A DNA stretch of 64,000 nt from Janthinobacterium sp. PAMC25594. GTDB taxonomy: Bacteria; Pseudomonadota; Gammaproteobacteria; Burkholderiales; Burkholderiaceae_D. Of this stretch, positions 34,007 to 42,932 are shown in pieces; position 1 is the stretch's first letter, and the number at the start of each line of letters is the position of its first letter. A program made the position numbers and the translations under genes. The notes below the pieces were generated by a model that searched no databases, was not told where the DNA came from, and saw only the letters and a program-made list of their open reading frames with translations. The DNA is taken from contig NZ_CP080377.1 of assembly GCF_019443505.1 (NCBI RefSeq), positions 2,294,001 to 2,358,000 of the forward strand, in the 5' to 3' direction.

Positions 34007-35818
34007 ATGTTCAAAGACCTGAGTATCAAGAATAAACTGTACCTGGGCTTCGGCTCCATCGTGGCCATCATCCTGATCCTGCTGGGCGTCGCCTACAACA
34101 GCTTTTCGCGCCTGTCGGAAGCAAATGCATGGGACCGCCACACGATGGACGTGCTGGTCGAGATCGACAAGATCCACAATTCCATCCTGCAAATCCAGGT
34201 GGAAGTGCGCGGTTTCATCCTGACCGGCAATGAAGCCTCACTGACGCCGGAAACGGACGAGACGGCAGTGCTGAACCAGCACACGCAAAAAGCCATCGCC
34301 ATGACGGTCGACAACAAGCAGCAGTCGGAACGCTTCCGCAAGATCGACCAGCTGACCACGACCTGGGTCAAGGACTGGATCAATCCGCTGATCGAAAAAC
34401 GCCGCGCGCTGGGCAATGGCCCGGGTGCCACGGAAGCGGTGGCGCGCAGCATGCCGCCGACCGGCTACCCGGCCGTTGCGCAAGCCAACAAGCTGCTCGA
34501 CGAAGTGGCGGCCGAAGAGTCCCGTTTGCTGGCCGAACGCACGGCCACCACCGCCAGGCTGCAGGAAACCATGCTGCTGACCCTGGCGCTGGGCGGCCTG
34601 CTGTGCGTCGTGCTGGCGCTGGGCATTTCCTATCTGCTGGGCCGTTCCATCCTCGGTCCGCTGAACAACCTGACGGATGCCGTCGGGCGCATCGCCGCCG
34701 GCGAACAGAACGCGCGCGCCGCCATCCTCTCGCGCGACGAGCTGGGCAAGGTGACGGAAGAATTCAACCGCATGGCGCAAACCATCCAGGACAACCAGGC
34801 CAATGAACTGGCCGCGACCAACAGCTTGCGGGCCAAGGTCGATTCGCTGCTGGAAGTGGTCTCAAAAGCTGCCTCGGGCGACCTGACGGGCAAGGTCAGC
34901 ATCACGGGCAGCGACGCCATCGGTCAGCTGGGCAACGGCCTGGCGAAGATGTTCGAAAACCTGCGCAGCCTGCTCAACAATGTGCAAAAGGCCGGCATCC
35001 AGGTGACGACGTCGGCCACGGAAATCGCCGCCTCGGCACGCCAGCAGGAAGCGACCGGCATCGAGCAGGCGCAAACCAGCGTGGAAATTCTCAGCACCAC
35101 CAAGGAAATCTCGGCCAATACGAGCCAGTTACTCAAAACCATGGAAGACGCCACGGCCGTGGCCGACTACACGACGAATGCCACGGCCGAAGCGCAAAAC
35201 AACCTCAAGCGCATGGATTCGACCATGCAGCACATGGTCTCGGCCACCGATTCCATCAACGCCAAGCTGGCCGCCCTGTCGGAAAAGGCCAGCAATATCA
35301 ATAGCGTCCTGATCACCATCACGAAGGTGGCCGACCAGACCAACATCCTCTCGCTGAACGCCGCCATCGAGGCGGAAAAAGCGGGCGAAGCGGGCCGCGG
35401 CTTCTCCGTGGTGGCCACGGAAATTCGCCGCCTGGCCGACCAGACCTCTGTTTCCACCTGGGATATCGAGCAAATGCTCAAGGAAATGCAGTCGGCCGTA
35501 TCGGCCAGCGTGATGGGCATGGATAAATTCTCTGAGGAAATTCGACGCAGCGTGGGCGAAGTGCGGCAAGTGGCCGAGCAGCTGTCGTCCGTGATGGACC
35601 AGGTGCAGAAACTCACGCCGCAATTCGACGCCGTGCTGCAAGGCATGCAGTCGCAAGCGATAGGCGCGTCGCAGATTTCCGACACCATGATGCAGCTCAA
35701 CGACGCCACCCAGCAAACGGTGGAATCCTTGAAAGCCACCAGCGAGGCGGTGCACCAGCTGCAATATGCGGCGGGCGACCTGCAGTCGAGCGTCTCGACC
35801 TTCGCCGTCACCATCTGA
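34007..35818 (+). CDS. wspA: WspA-type methyl-accepting chemoreceptor
   Basis: 603 residues. Transmembrane helices at about 12-30 and 188-212 flank a periplasmic helical sensor domain of about 155 residues. HAMP (about 213-265) and the long coiled-coil signalling domain follow, with hairpin tip VADQTNILSLNAAIEAEKAG and RGFSVVATEIRRLADQTS near 440-475. In Pseudomonas, WspA senses surface contact or envelope stress and clusters laterally. It heads a seven-gene operon in exact Wsp order. A GGAGC ribosome binding site is present. Input for this strain is inferred from the family. Confidence 0.92.
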   Translation: MFKDLSIKNKLYLGFGSIVAIILILLGVAYNSFSRLSEANAWDRHTMDVLVEIDKIHNSILQIQVEVRGFILTGNEASLTPETDETAVLNQHTQKAIAMTVDNKQQSERFRKIDQLTTTWVKDWINPLIEKRRALGNGPGATEAVARSMPPTGYPAVAQANKLLDEVAAEESRLLAERTATTARLQETMLLTLALGGLLCVVLALGISYLLGRSILGPLNNLTDAVGRIAAGEQNARAAILSRDELGKVTEEFNRMAQTIQDNQANELAATNSLRAKVDSLLEVVSKAASGDLTGKVSITGSDAIGQLGNGLAKMFENLRSLLNNVQKAGIQVTTSATEIAASARQQEATGIEQAQTSVEILSTTKEISANTSQLLKTMEDATAVADYTTNATAEAQNNLKRMDSTMQHMVSATDSINAKLAALSEKASNINSVLITITKVADQTNILSLNAAIEAEKAGEAGRGFSVVATEIRRLADQTSVSTWDIEQMLKEMQSAVSASVMGMDKFSEEIRRSVGEVRQVAEQLSSVMDQVQKLTPQFDAVLQGMQSQAIGASQISDTMMQLNDATQQTVESLKATSEAVHQLQYAAGDLQSSVSTFAVTI

Positions 35819-35822
35819 TCCC

Positions 35823-36278
35823 ATGAAAGTGCTGCTCTTTCACATCGGACGCGACCGCTATGGCCTGCCCCTGGCCGGCATCGTGCGCGTCTTGCCGCTG
35901 CTGGAACTGAAACAGTTGCCGCTCACGCCAGACTATGTGGCCGGCCTGATGGACTTGCACGGCACGCCCGTGCCCGTGATCGACCTGTCGCGCCTGGCCG
36001 GGCTGCCGGCCGCCGCCGCGCAGTTCGACACGCGCATCGTCATCGTCGACTACCGCACGCCTGGCGGCGCCACGCATGCGCTGGGCTTGATGACCTCGCA
36101 GGTGCGCGGCATCGCCGACATCGACCCGCAAGGGCTTGAAGACAGCGGCGTGGCGACGGCGCCGTTCCTGGGCCAGGTGGCCAGCGACGCCGACGGCATC
36201 GTGCAACTGGTCGAACTGGAACACCTGCTGCCGCCCGACGTGCGCGCGCTGCTGTTTCAAGACGCGAGCGCGGCATGA
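35823..36278 (+). CDS. wspB: CheW-like coupling protein WspB
   Basis: 151 residues, a single CheW domain (KVLLFHIGRDRYGLPLAGIVRVLP, read as two strands, and GLMDLHGTPVPVIDLSRLAG near 42-61). It links the receptor to the WspE kinase. The start at 35823 follows the wspA stop by 4 bp; the longer in-frame reading overlaps wspA by 50 bp and lacks family similarity. It overlaps wspC by 4 bp. Confidence 0.9.
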   Translation: MKVLLFHIGRDRYGLPLAGIVRVLPLLELKQLPLTPDYVAGLMDLHGTPVPVIDLSRLAGLPAAAAQFDTRIVIVDYRTPGGATHALGLMTSQVRGIADIDPQGLEDSGVATAPFLGQVASDADGIVQLVELEHLLPPDVRALLFQDASAA

Positions 36279-37510
36279 CGGCGCAAACCCTGCTGCGCCG
36301 CGCGACCGGCCTGTCCGTCTCCAAAGCCGTGGCCGAACGGGCCGTCGGCCAGCGCATGGAGCAGACGGGCTTCAGCGACAGCGAAGCCTACCTGCGGGCG
36401 CTCACGCCGGCCGAAATGACCCAATTGATCGAACTGGTGGTGGTGCCCGAATCGTGGCTGTTCCGCGATCCGCAGGCGTTTTACGCCACCGTCGAACTGG
36501 TGCAGGAACGCTGGGCACGCGGGCGCGCCACGCGCATCCTCTCGATTCCGTGCGCGGGCGGCGAGGAACCGTATTCGATGGCCATGGCGCTGCGCGACGG
36601 CGGCGTGCCGAAACAGGCGTTCAGCATCGATGCGTATGACCTCAGTCCCGGCTGCATCGAACGGGCGCAGGCGGGCGTGTATGGCCGCAACGCCTTCCGC
36701 GCGCAGGACGTGGCCTTCCGCGAACGGTATTTCACGCACGTGGCCGATGAAGCCTACCGCCTCATCGAAGCCCTGCGCGAACAGGTGACCTTCAGGCAGG
36801 GCAACCTGCTGCAGTTCGATACCGCCACCTACAGCCGCCATTACGACGTCATCTTCTGCCGCAACCTGCTGATTTATTTCGACAAGCCGACCACGCGCGC
36901 GGCCATCGCCAATCTGTCCGCCCTGCTGGCCGACGACGGCATGCTGCTGGCCGGCTATGCGGAAGTGCCCTCGTTCTGCCAGAATGGCTTTGCGACGCTG
37001 CAGTTCCGCCAGGCCTTCGCGCTGAAAAAGGAAGCCACGCCACCGGCCGCCGTGATCCAGGTGGCCGCTTTGCCGCCGCCGACGCGCGCGCTGCGCAGCG
37101 TGCCGCCCGCGCCACGGCCCGCGCCGGCCCGCGTCGCATTTGCTCCGGCGGCGCGTCCGCGCCCCGTACCTGTGCAGGCGCCGCAGCCACCGGCGGATCT
37201 GCTGGCCGAGGCACGCCTGCTGGCCGACCGTGGCCAGTTGCGCGAAGCGGGCGAAAAATGCCACGCCCACCTGGCCCGCGTACCCGAAGCGGCGGAAGCG
37301 TATTTCATGCTGGGCATGATCAATGAACTGGCCGGCAAGATGGACCTGGCCGACGACTACTGGCGCCGCTGCATCTATTTGCAACCGGACCATTACGAGG
37401 CGCTGTGCCACCTGTCCCTGCTGGCAGAACGCAATGGCAACCACACGGCCGCCGCCACCCTGAAGGCGCGCGCGGCGCGCATCTACCAGCGCCGCCAGGC
37501 GTCCAACTAA
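36275..37510 (+). CDS. wspC: CheR-type methyltransferase with TPR tail, WspC
   Basis: 411 residues. The N-terminal CheR helical domain is followed by the SAM domain with ILSIPCAGGEEPYSMAMAL (about 89-107), and YDVIFCRNLLIYFDKPTTRA (near 190-209) as the catalytic CRN motif. After a Pro/Ala-rich linker (about 258-305) a TPR region (about 306-400) gives the layout of P. aeruginosa WspC. It methylates WspA glutamates to tune sensitivity. Confidence 0.93.
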   Translation: MTAQTLLRRATGLSVSKAVAERAVGQRMEQTGFSDSEAYLRALTPAEMTQLIELVVVPESWLFRDPQAFYATVELVQERWARGRATRILSIPCAGGEEPYSMAMALRDGGVPKQAFSIDAYDLSPGCIERAQAGVYGRNAFRAQDVAFRERYFTHVADEAYRLIEALREQVTFRQGNLLQFDTATYSRHYDVIFCRNLLIYFDKPTTRAAIANLSALLADDGMLLAGYAEVPSFCQNGFATLQFRQAFALKKEATPPAAVIQVAALPPPTRALRSVPPAPRPAPARVAFAPAARPRPVPVQAPQPPADLLAEARLLADRGQLREAGEKCHAHLARVPEAAEAYFMLGMINELAGKMDLADDYWRRCIYLQPDHYEALCHLSLLAERNGNHTAAATLKARAARIYQRRQASN

Positions 37511-37519
37511 GGGGCACGC

Positions 37520-38206
37520 ATGACCAATCTCATCGCCACCGAGTCCCTCGCCAGCATCGACGACTGCTGGAACCATATCGGCGTGGTCGGCGACCAGAGC
37601 TGTCCCAAACTGCCCGCCAACGTCCATTGCCGCAACTGCGACGTGTATGCGGGCGCCGCCCAGCGCAACCTGCAGCGGCCCGTGGATGAACACTACCGGC
37701 GCGACTGGGCCAGCCACTTCCGCCAGGTCGATGCGGGCGGCGAAGTGCGCGACAGCTCGGCGCTGGTGTTTCGCATCGGCCGCGAATGGCTGGCGCTGCC
37801 CACGCGCGTGTTCGACGCCGTGGCGCCGCAAGCGAAGCCGCACGTGCTGCCGCACCGCAGCGGGCGCGGCCTGTCTGGCATCGTCAATATCGGCGGCAAG
37901 CTGTATCCGTGCATGTCGCTGGCCAGTTTGCTGGGCATCGACGAACAGGGTGCGCCCGCGGCCCGCGGCCGCCACACGTTTGCGCGCCTGCTGCTGATGC
38001 GCTGGGAAGAGCAAGCCTATGCCCTGCCCGTGGCCGACCTGCACGGCATCGTGCGCTACGCGTCGGGCAGCGTGCAAACGCCTGCGGCCACCATCAACAA
38101 GGGCCTGTCGCGCTTCCTGTCTTGTGTCATCACCGAGGGCGACATGCGCATCGGCTGCCTCGACACGGCGCTGATCGGCTTTCAACTTGCGAGACTATTA
38201 CGATGA
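37520..38206 (+). CDS. wspD: CheW-like coupling protein WspD
   Basis: 228 residues. A distinctive N-terminal segment has four cysteines (C17, C28, then HCRNCDVYAGAA with C37 and C40), which could bind zinc or an Fe-S centre. A CheW domain runs from about 75 onward (SALVFRIGREWLALPTRVFD). The Cys motif is typical of WspD proteins but its role is not known. The stop overlaps the wspE ATG (ATGA). Confidence 0.88.
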   Translation: MTNLIATESLASIDDCWNHIGVVGDQSCPKLPANVHCRNCDVYAGAAQRNLQRPVDEHYRRDWASHFRQVDAGGEVRDSSALVFRIGREWLALPTRVFDAVAPQAKPHVLPHRSGRGLSGIVNIGGKLYPCMSLASLLGIDEQGAPAARGRHTFARLLLMRWEEQAYALPVADLHGIVRYASGSVQTPAATINKGLSRFLSCVITEGDMRIGCLDTALIGFQLARLLR

Positions 38207-40494
38207 GCCAGGACCAGTACGGCGACCTGAGTGCCTTTTCCATGCTGGACCTGTTCCGCATGGAGGCGGACAGCCAGACCCAGATTCTCACCGATGGCTT
38301 GCTGGCCATGGAGCGCCATGCGGGCGACGCGGCCGCCGTCGAATCGATGATGCGCGCGGCGCACTCGATCAAGGGCGCCGCCGCCATCGTCGGCCTGCAA
38401 GTGGTGGTGCAACTGGCGCACGGCATGGAAGACAGCTTTGTCGCCGCCCAGCATGGCCGCTTGAAACTCACGCCGGAGCGGGTCGACGTGCTGCTGTCGG
38501 GCGTCGACCTGATCGTGCAACTGTCACGCCTGGACGATGCGGGCGCCGAAGCGTGGCTGGCCGCCAACGCGACGCAGATCAACCAGACCCTGAACGCCAT
38601 CGCCGGCATCGCCGAGTTGCCGGAGCTGCCAGCCCTGCCCTCGGCGCCCGCGCCAGCTCCCTTGCCGCCGGAAGCGGCCGAACCACAGGCCCCCGTGGCC
38701 AGCGGCCTGGCGGGAGAGGAAGCGGAAACGGCCGCCCCGGCGCCGCGTACCGGTGCCGCGCCAGCCAAGACCCAGGCGCAGAACTTCGACAAACTGCTGT
38801 CGCTGGCCAGCGAATCGCGCATCAATGCGCACCAGATGCACCCGTTCATCGGCGCGCTGCAGCGCTTCAAGCGCAACCAGAGCAGTCTGTTTTCCGCCAT
38901 CGAACACCTGCATGAGGCCATTGCCCGCTCGGGCGATCCGGGCCTGATGGAAAGGTCCCTGCTGGCGCTGCACAAGACGCAGCCGCTGAAGCAGTTCATG
39001 CTCGAGCACATCGCCGACATCGAAACCTATGAGCGGCGCCTGCTGGCCGTCTCGCAGGGCATGGTCGACGAAGTGCTGGCCCTGCGCATGCGTCCTTTCC
39101 GCGACGGCATCCATGCTTTTCCCCGCATGGTGCGCGACCTGGCGCGCAGCCTGGGCAAGGAAGTGCAGCTGGAGATCGACGGCGAAGACACGCTGGTCGA
39201 CCGCGACATCCTGGCGAAGATCGAAAGCCCGCTGAACCACATGCTGAGGAATGCCATCGACCATGGCATGGAAGGCCCGTACGAGCGCATCGACGCGGGC
39301 AAGGAAGCAATGGGCACGATACGCATGGAAGCGCGCCACCGCGCCGGCATGCTGAGCATCGAGATCAGCGACGACGGGCGCGGCGTCGACCTGGAAAAAA
39401 TCCGCCAGTCCGTCATCGAGCGCAAGATGGCCAGCCCCGCCATGGCCGCCGCGCTGTCGCCGGGCGAGCTACTGGAATTCCTGTTCCTGCCCGCCTTCAG
39501 CCTGAAAGCGACGGCCAACCAGTTGTCCGGACGCGGCGTGGGCCTCGATATCGTGCACGAGACGATACGCCAGCAAAACGGCACGGTGCGCCTGGAATCG
39601 GAGCCGGGGCGGGGCTTCCGCGCCCTGATTACCCTGCCGCTGACGCAGTCGATCGTGCGCGCGCTGGTGATCGACATCCAGGGCGAGGCCTACGCCATCC
39701 CCATCGTCAAGGTGGAAAGCGTGGTGCGCGTGCCGCAAGCGGCCATCCATACCCTGGAAAACAAGCAATTCTTTGAACTCAAGGGCGAGCATCTGGGCCT
39801 TGTGTCGGCGGCGCAGGTGCTGGAGCTGGGCGAAACGCCCGGCAGCGCCGACGATTTGCCGGTGGTGGTGATCGGGCGCGGCAAGCAGAGCTATGCGCTG
39901 GTGGTCGACGCCATCCGCGGCGAGCAAAGCCTGGCGGTGCAGGCCATCGATCCGATCTTCGGCAAGATGCGCGACATTTCCGCCGCCGCCCTGCTCGACG
40001 ACGGCGAGCCGGTGCTGATCCTCGACGTGCCCGATTTGTTGCTGTCGATCGACAAACTGCTGCACGAGGGCGGCCTGCACCAGCTGGCGCAGGCGGGCCA
40101 CGCGCAGCAGCGCCGCGCCAAGCGCATCCTCGTCGTCGACGATTCGCTGACGGTGCGCGAGATGGAGCGCAAGTTGCTGCTGGCGCGCGGCTTCGAGGTC
40201 GACGTGGCCATCGACGGCATCGACGGCTGGAACGTGGTGCGCAGCGGCGAGTACGACCTGGTGATCACCGACGTCGACATGCCGCGCATGGATGGCATCG
40301 AGCTGGTCTCGCTGATCAAGAAGGACCTGCACCTGCACAAGCTGCCGGTGATGATCGTCTCGTACAAGGACCGCCCGGAAGACCGCGCGCGCGGCCTGTC
40401 CGCCGGCGCCGATTATTATCTGACCAAAGGCAGCTTCCACGACGAGACCTTGCTCGACGCGGTGGCCGACCTGATAGGAGATGCCAGCTTATGA
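38203..40494 (+). CDS. wspE: Hybrid CheA kinase-response regulator WspE
   Basis: 763 residues. HPt domain with MRAAHSIKGAAAIVGL (H54), Pro/Ala linker, dimerisation and ATPase domains (HMLRNAIDHGME N-box, ISDDGRGVDLEKIRQ G1, LSGRGVGLDIVHETIRQQNG G2), CheW-like domain (about 490-620) and a C-terminal receiver with VVDDSLTVREMERK and D690 in ITDVDMPRMDG. The kinase phosphorylates WspR and WspF. The start at 38203 overlaps the wspD stop; the longer frame upstream is a shadow of wspD. Confidence 0.94.
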   Translation: MSQDQYGDLSAFSMLDLFRMEADSQTQILTDGLLAMERHAGDAAAVESMMRAAHSIKGAAAIVGLQVVVQLAHGMEDSFVAAQHGRLKLTPERVDVLLSGVDLIVQLSRLDDAGAEAWLAANATQINQTLNAIAGIAELPELPALPSAPAPAPLPPEAAEPQAPVASGLAGEEAETAAPAPRTGAAPAKTQAQNFDKLLSLASESRINAHQMHPFIGALQRFKRNQSSLFSAIEHLHEAIARSGDPGLMERSLLALHKTQPLKQFMLEHIADIETYERRLLAVSQGMVDEVLALRMRPFRDGIHAFPRMVRDLARSLGKEVQLEIDGEDTLVDRDILAKIESPLNHMLRNAIDHGMEGPYERIDAGKEAMGTIRMEARHRAGMLSIEISDDGRGVDLEKIRQSVIERKMASPAMAAALSPGELLEFLFLPAFSLKATANQLSGRGVGLDIVHETIRQQNGTVRLESEPGRGFRALITLPLTQSIVRALVIDIQGEAYAIPIVKVESVVRVPQAAIHTLENKQFFELKGEHLGLVSAAQVLELGETPGSADDLPVVVIGRGKQSYALVVDAIRGEQSLAVQAIDPIFGKMRDISAAALLDDGEPVLILDVPDLLLSIDKLLHEGGLHQLAQAGHAQQRRAKRILVVDDSLTVREMERKLLLARGFEVDVAIDGIDGWNVVRSGEYDLVITDVDMPRMDGIELVSLIKKDLHLHKLPVMIVSYKDRPEDRARGLSAGADYYLTKGSFHDETLLDAVADLIGDASL

Positions 40495-40504
40495 GTCGTA
40501 CTTC

Positions 40505-41557
40505 ATGAAAATTGCCATTGTTAACGATGTCGCCATGGCCGCCGAGGCCCTGCGCCGAGTGGTCGCCAGCACGCAGGAGCACCAGGTGCTGTGGATCGCC
40601 CGCACGGGACTGGAGGCAGTGCGCATGTGCGAGGGCAACCGTCCCGACCTGATCCTGATGGACCTGAACATGCCGGAGATGGATGGCGTGGAAGCGACGC
40701 GCCTGATCATGGAGCAAAGCCCGTGCGCCATCCTGGTGGTCACGGGGCGCCCGCAGGACAATGTCAATCAGGTGTTCCGCGCGCTGGGCGCCGGCGCGCT
40801 CGACGTCACGGCCACGCCCGTGCTGCAAGGGGAAGTGGGCGGCGACAGCGAACTGCTGGCCAAGATCAAGACCATCGGCAAGCTGATACGCCACAGCGCC
40901 GAAGCGCCGCCGCCGCGCCAGGCAAACGGCAATGGCGGCGAACGGGGCGACGGCCAGGTGTCGACCCTGCTGGCCATCGGCGCCTCGACGGGCGGGCCGT
41001 CAGCGGTGGCCAAGGTGCTGTCCGGCTGGACGGCGCCGCCCGGCTGCGCCATCGTGGTGGTGCAACATATCGATGAAACCTTTGCCTCGCACTTCGCCAA
41101 ATGGCTGGACGATCAATTGGACATGCCGGTGCGCGTGATCGCCGAGGGCGACGAACTGGTGGCCGGCAGCGTGCTGGTCGCCAGGACCAATGATCACTTG
41201 CTGCTAGATCAAAATTATCGTTTGGGTTACGATGCGGCACCACGCGACTATGTTTACCGTCCTTCCGTCGATGTCTTCTTTCATTGCGTGGCACAGCACT
41301 GGCGCGGCGACGCCATCGGCGTGTTGCTCACAGGCATGGGCCGCGATGGCGGCGACGGCTTGCTGGCCATGCGCCGCGCGGGCAAGACGACGATAGCGCA
41401 AGACCAGGCCAGCAGTGCCGTGTATGGCATGCCGCGCGCCGCGGCCGAACTCGATGCAGCGCAACAAATCCTGCCATTGGATAGAATAGGCGCCAGCCTG
41501 CGCAACCGCCTGGGCGCAAAACTCAACAATGGGTGGGAGCCCTCCCCTAACATCTGA
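40505..41557 (+). CDS. wspF: CheB-type methylesterase WspF
   Basis: 350 residues. Receiver domain with D53 in ILMDLNMPEMDGVEA, then a CheB methylesterase domain with the catalytic triad visible as IGASTGGPSA (Ser), VVQHIDETFASHFA (His) and LLTGMGRDGGDG (Asp). Removes methyl groups from WspA and resets the system; loss of wspF in Pseudomonas gives constitutively high c-di-GMP. The start at 40505 (MKIAIVND) matches the family; ATG 40481 abuts an AGGAG and would add eight residues. Confidence 0.93.
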   Translation: MKIAIVNDVAMAAEALRRVVASTQEHQVLWIARTGLEAVRMCEGNRPDLILMDLNMPEMDGVEATRLIMEQSPCAILVVTGRPQDNVNQVFRALGAGALDVTATPVLQGEVGGDSELLAKIKTIGKLIRHSAEAPPPRQANGNGGERGDGQVSTLLAIGASTGGPSAVAKVLSGWTAPPGCAIVVVQHIDETFASHFAKWLDDQLDMPVRVIAEGDELVAGSVLVARTNDHLLLDQNYRLGYDAAPRDYVYRPSVDVFFHCVAQHWRGDAIGVLLTGMGRDGGDGLLAMRRAGKTTIAQDQASSAVYGMPRAAAELDAAQQILPLDRIGASLRNRLGAKLNNGWEPSPNI

Positions 41558-41567
41558 AAAGAATGCA

Positions 41568-42593
41568 ATGCCAGAATTTTCCTCCAGTTTCACCCTGCAT
41601 GAGCCCGCATTGACCGAATTCAAGGTCAGCGTGCTGCTGGTGGACGACCAGTTGATCATTGCTGAGGCAATCCGGCGCATGCTGAGCGACCAGCAGGATA
41701 TCGAGTTTCATTACGTGACCGACGCCACGCAGGCGCTGGACACGGCGCTGCGCTTGCAACCGACCGTCATCCTGCAAGACCTGGTGCTGCCGGGCATCGA
41801 CGGCTTCGCGCTGATCCAGCTGTACCGCGAACACGCGGCGCTCGCGCATGTGCCAGTGATCGTGCTGTCGGCCAAGGATGACCCGAAACTGAAGGCCCAC
41901 AGCTTTGCCGTCGGCGCCAATGATTACGTGGTGAAACTGCCGGACCGCCTGGAATTGCTGGCACGCATACGCTACCATTCCAACGCGCACATCAGCCGCC
42001 TGCAGCGCGACCAGGCATTTCGCTTCCTGCGCGAAAGCCAAAAAAACCTGGCCGATGCGAATATTGAATTACAAAAACTCGCCGCCCTCGATGGCTTGAC
42101 AGGCATCGCCAACCGCCGCCGCTTCGATGAAACCCTGCAATTCGAATGGCAGCGGGGCCAGCGCGACAAGTCGCCGCTGAGCCTGCTTTTCTGCGATATC
42201 GACCATTTTAAAAGCTATAACGATCACTTTGGCCACCTGGCGGGCGATCTGGGCCTGAAAAAAGTGGCCGCCGTGCTGACAGAACATCTGAAACGCCCGG
42301 CCGATCTGGCAGCCCGCTATGGGGGCGAGGAATTCGCCCTGATCCTGCCCGAAACGCAGGCCGCAGGGGCCTTGCTGATCGCCGAAGCGTGCCGGCGTCA
42401 CCTGGAGGGTTTGCAGATCGAGAACCCGGCGACCAGCACGGGCATCGTCACCATCTCGATCGGCGTGGCCACCATCGTGCCGTCTCCGGACTCGACGGTC
42501 GAGCAACTGATCAACCGCGCCGACCAGGCCCTGTACGCGGCCAAGCGCGGCGGACGCAACAGCGTGTTGAGCGCCGATGACGTCGAAGACTGA
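41568..42593 (+). CDS. wspR: Diguanylate cyclase response regulator WspR
   Basis: 341 residues. Receiver domain with D71 (ILQDLVLPGIDGFA), coiled helix about 145-170, then a GGDEF domain. The active site is intact as YGGEEFALIL (252-256 GGEEF) and the inhibitory I-site RPAD lies at 243-246, so both synthesis of c-di-GMP and product inhibition are expected. It is the output of the operon. The start MPEFSS at 41568 is preferred over the in-frame ATG at 41529, which lies inside wspF. Confidence 0.95.
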   Translation: MPEFSSSFTLHEPALTEFKVSVLLVDDQLIIAEAIRRMLSDQQDIEFHYVTDATQALDTALRLQPTVILQDLVLPGIDGFALIQLYREHAALAHVPVIVLSAKDDPKLKAHSFAVGANDYVVKLPDRLELLARIRYHSNAHISRLQRDQAFRFLRESQKNLADANIELQKLAALDGLTGIANRRRFDETLQFEWQRGQRDKSPLSLLFCDIDHFKSYNDHFGHLAGDLGLKKVAAVLTEHLKRPADLAARYGGEEFALILPETQAAGALLIAEACRRHLEGLQIENPATSTGIVTISIGVATIVPSPDSTVEQLINRADQALYAAKRGGRNSVLSADDVED

Positions 42594-42617
42594 TTTTTAA
42601 CTGAAGGAAAGTGAAGC

Positions 42618-42932
42618 ATGAGCACACAACTGGACAAAGTCAGCGTCGTCAAAAAGTCGAATATCTACTTTGACGGCAAGTGCGTCTCGCACAATGTCAT
42701 CCTGGCCGACGGCACGAAGAAAAGCGTGGGCGTGATTTTTCCGTCATCGCTGCGCTTCAACACGGGCGCGCCGGAAACGATGGAAATCGTCGGCGGCCTG
42801 TGCAAGGTGCGCCTGGCCGACGCGACAGAATGGAACAGCTATGCCGCGGGCACGCAATTCAGTATCCCGGGCAATAGCTATTTTGACATCGAAACAACGG
42901 AAACCGTGGATTACGTCTGCCACTTCGGTTGA
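42618..42932 (+). CDS. ppnP: Pyrimidine/purine nucleoside phosphorylase PpnP (UPF0345)
   Basis: 104-residue cupin-type phosphorylase acting on several nucleosides. Signature GKCVSHNVILADGTKKSVGV and SSLRFNTGAPETMEIVGG are clear, as is the end FDIETTETVDYVCHFG. An AAGGAAAG ribosome binding site is present. Being 24 bp after wspR, it may ride on the Wsp transcript. Its stop codon abuts the stop of the convergent murB gene with no intergenic base. Confidence 0.95.
   Translation: MSTQLDKVSVVKKSNIYFDGKCVSHNVILADGTKKSVGVIFPSSLRFNTGAPETMEIVGGLCKVRLADATEWNSYAAGTQFSIPGNSYFDIETTETVDYVCHFG

Noticed and set aside
36257..38185. 642-residue minus-strand open frame
   Set aside because: Shadow of wspC and wspD, which carry clear CheR and CheW motifs.
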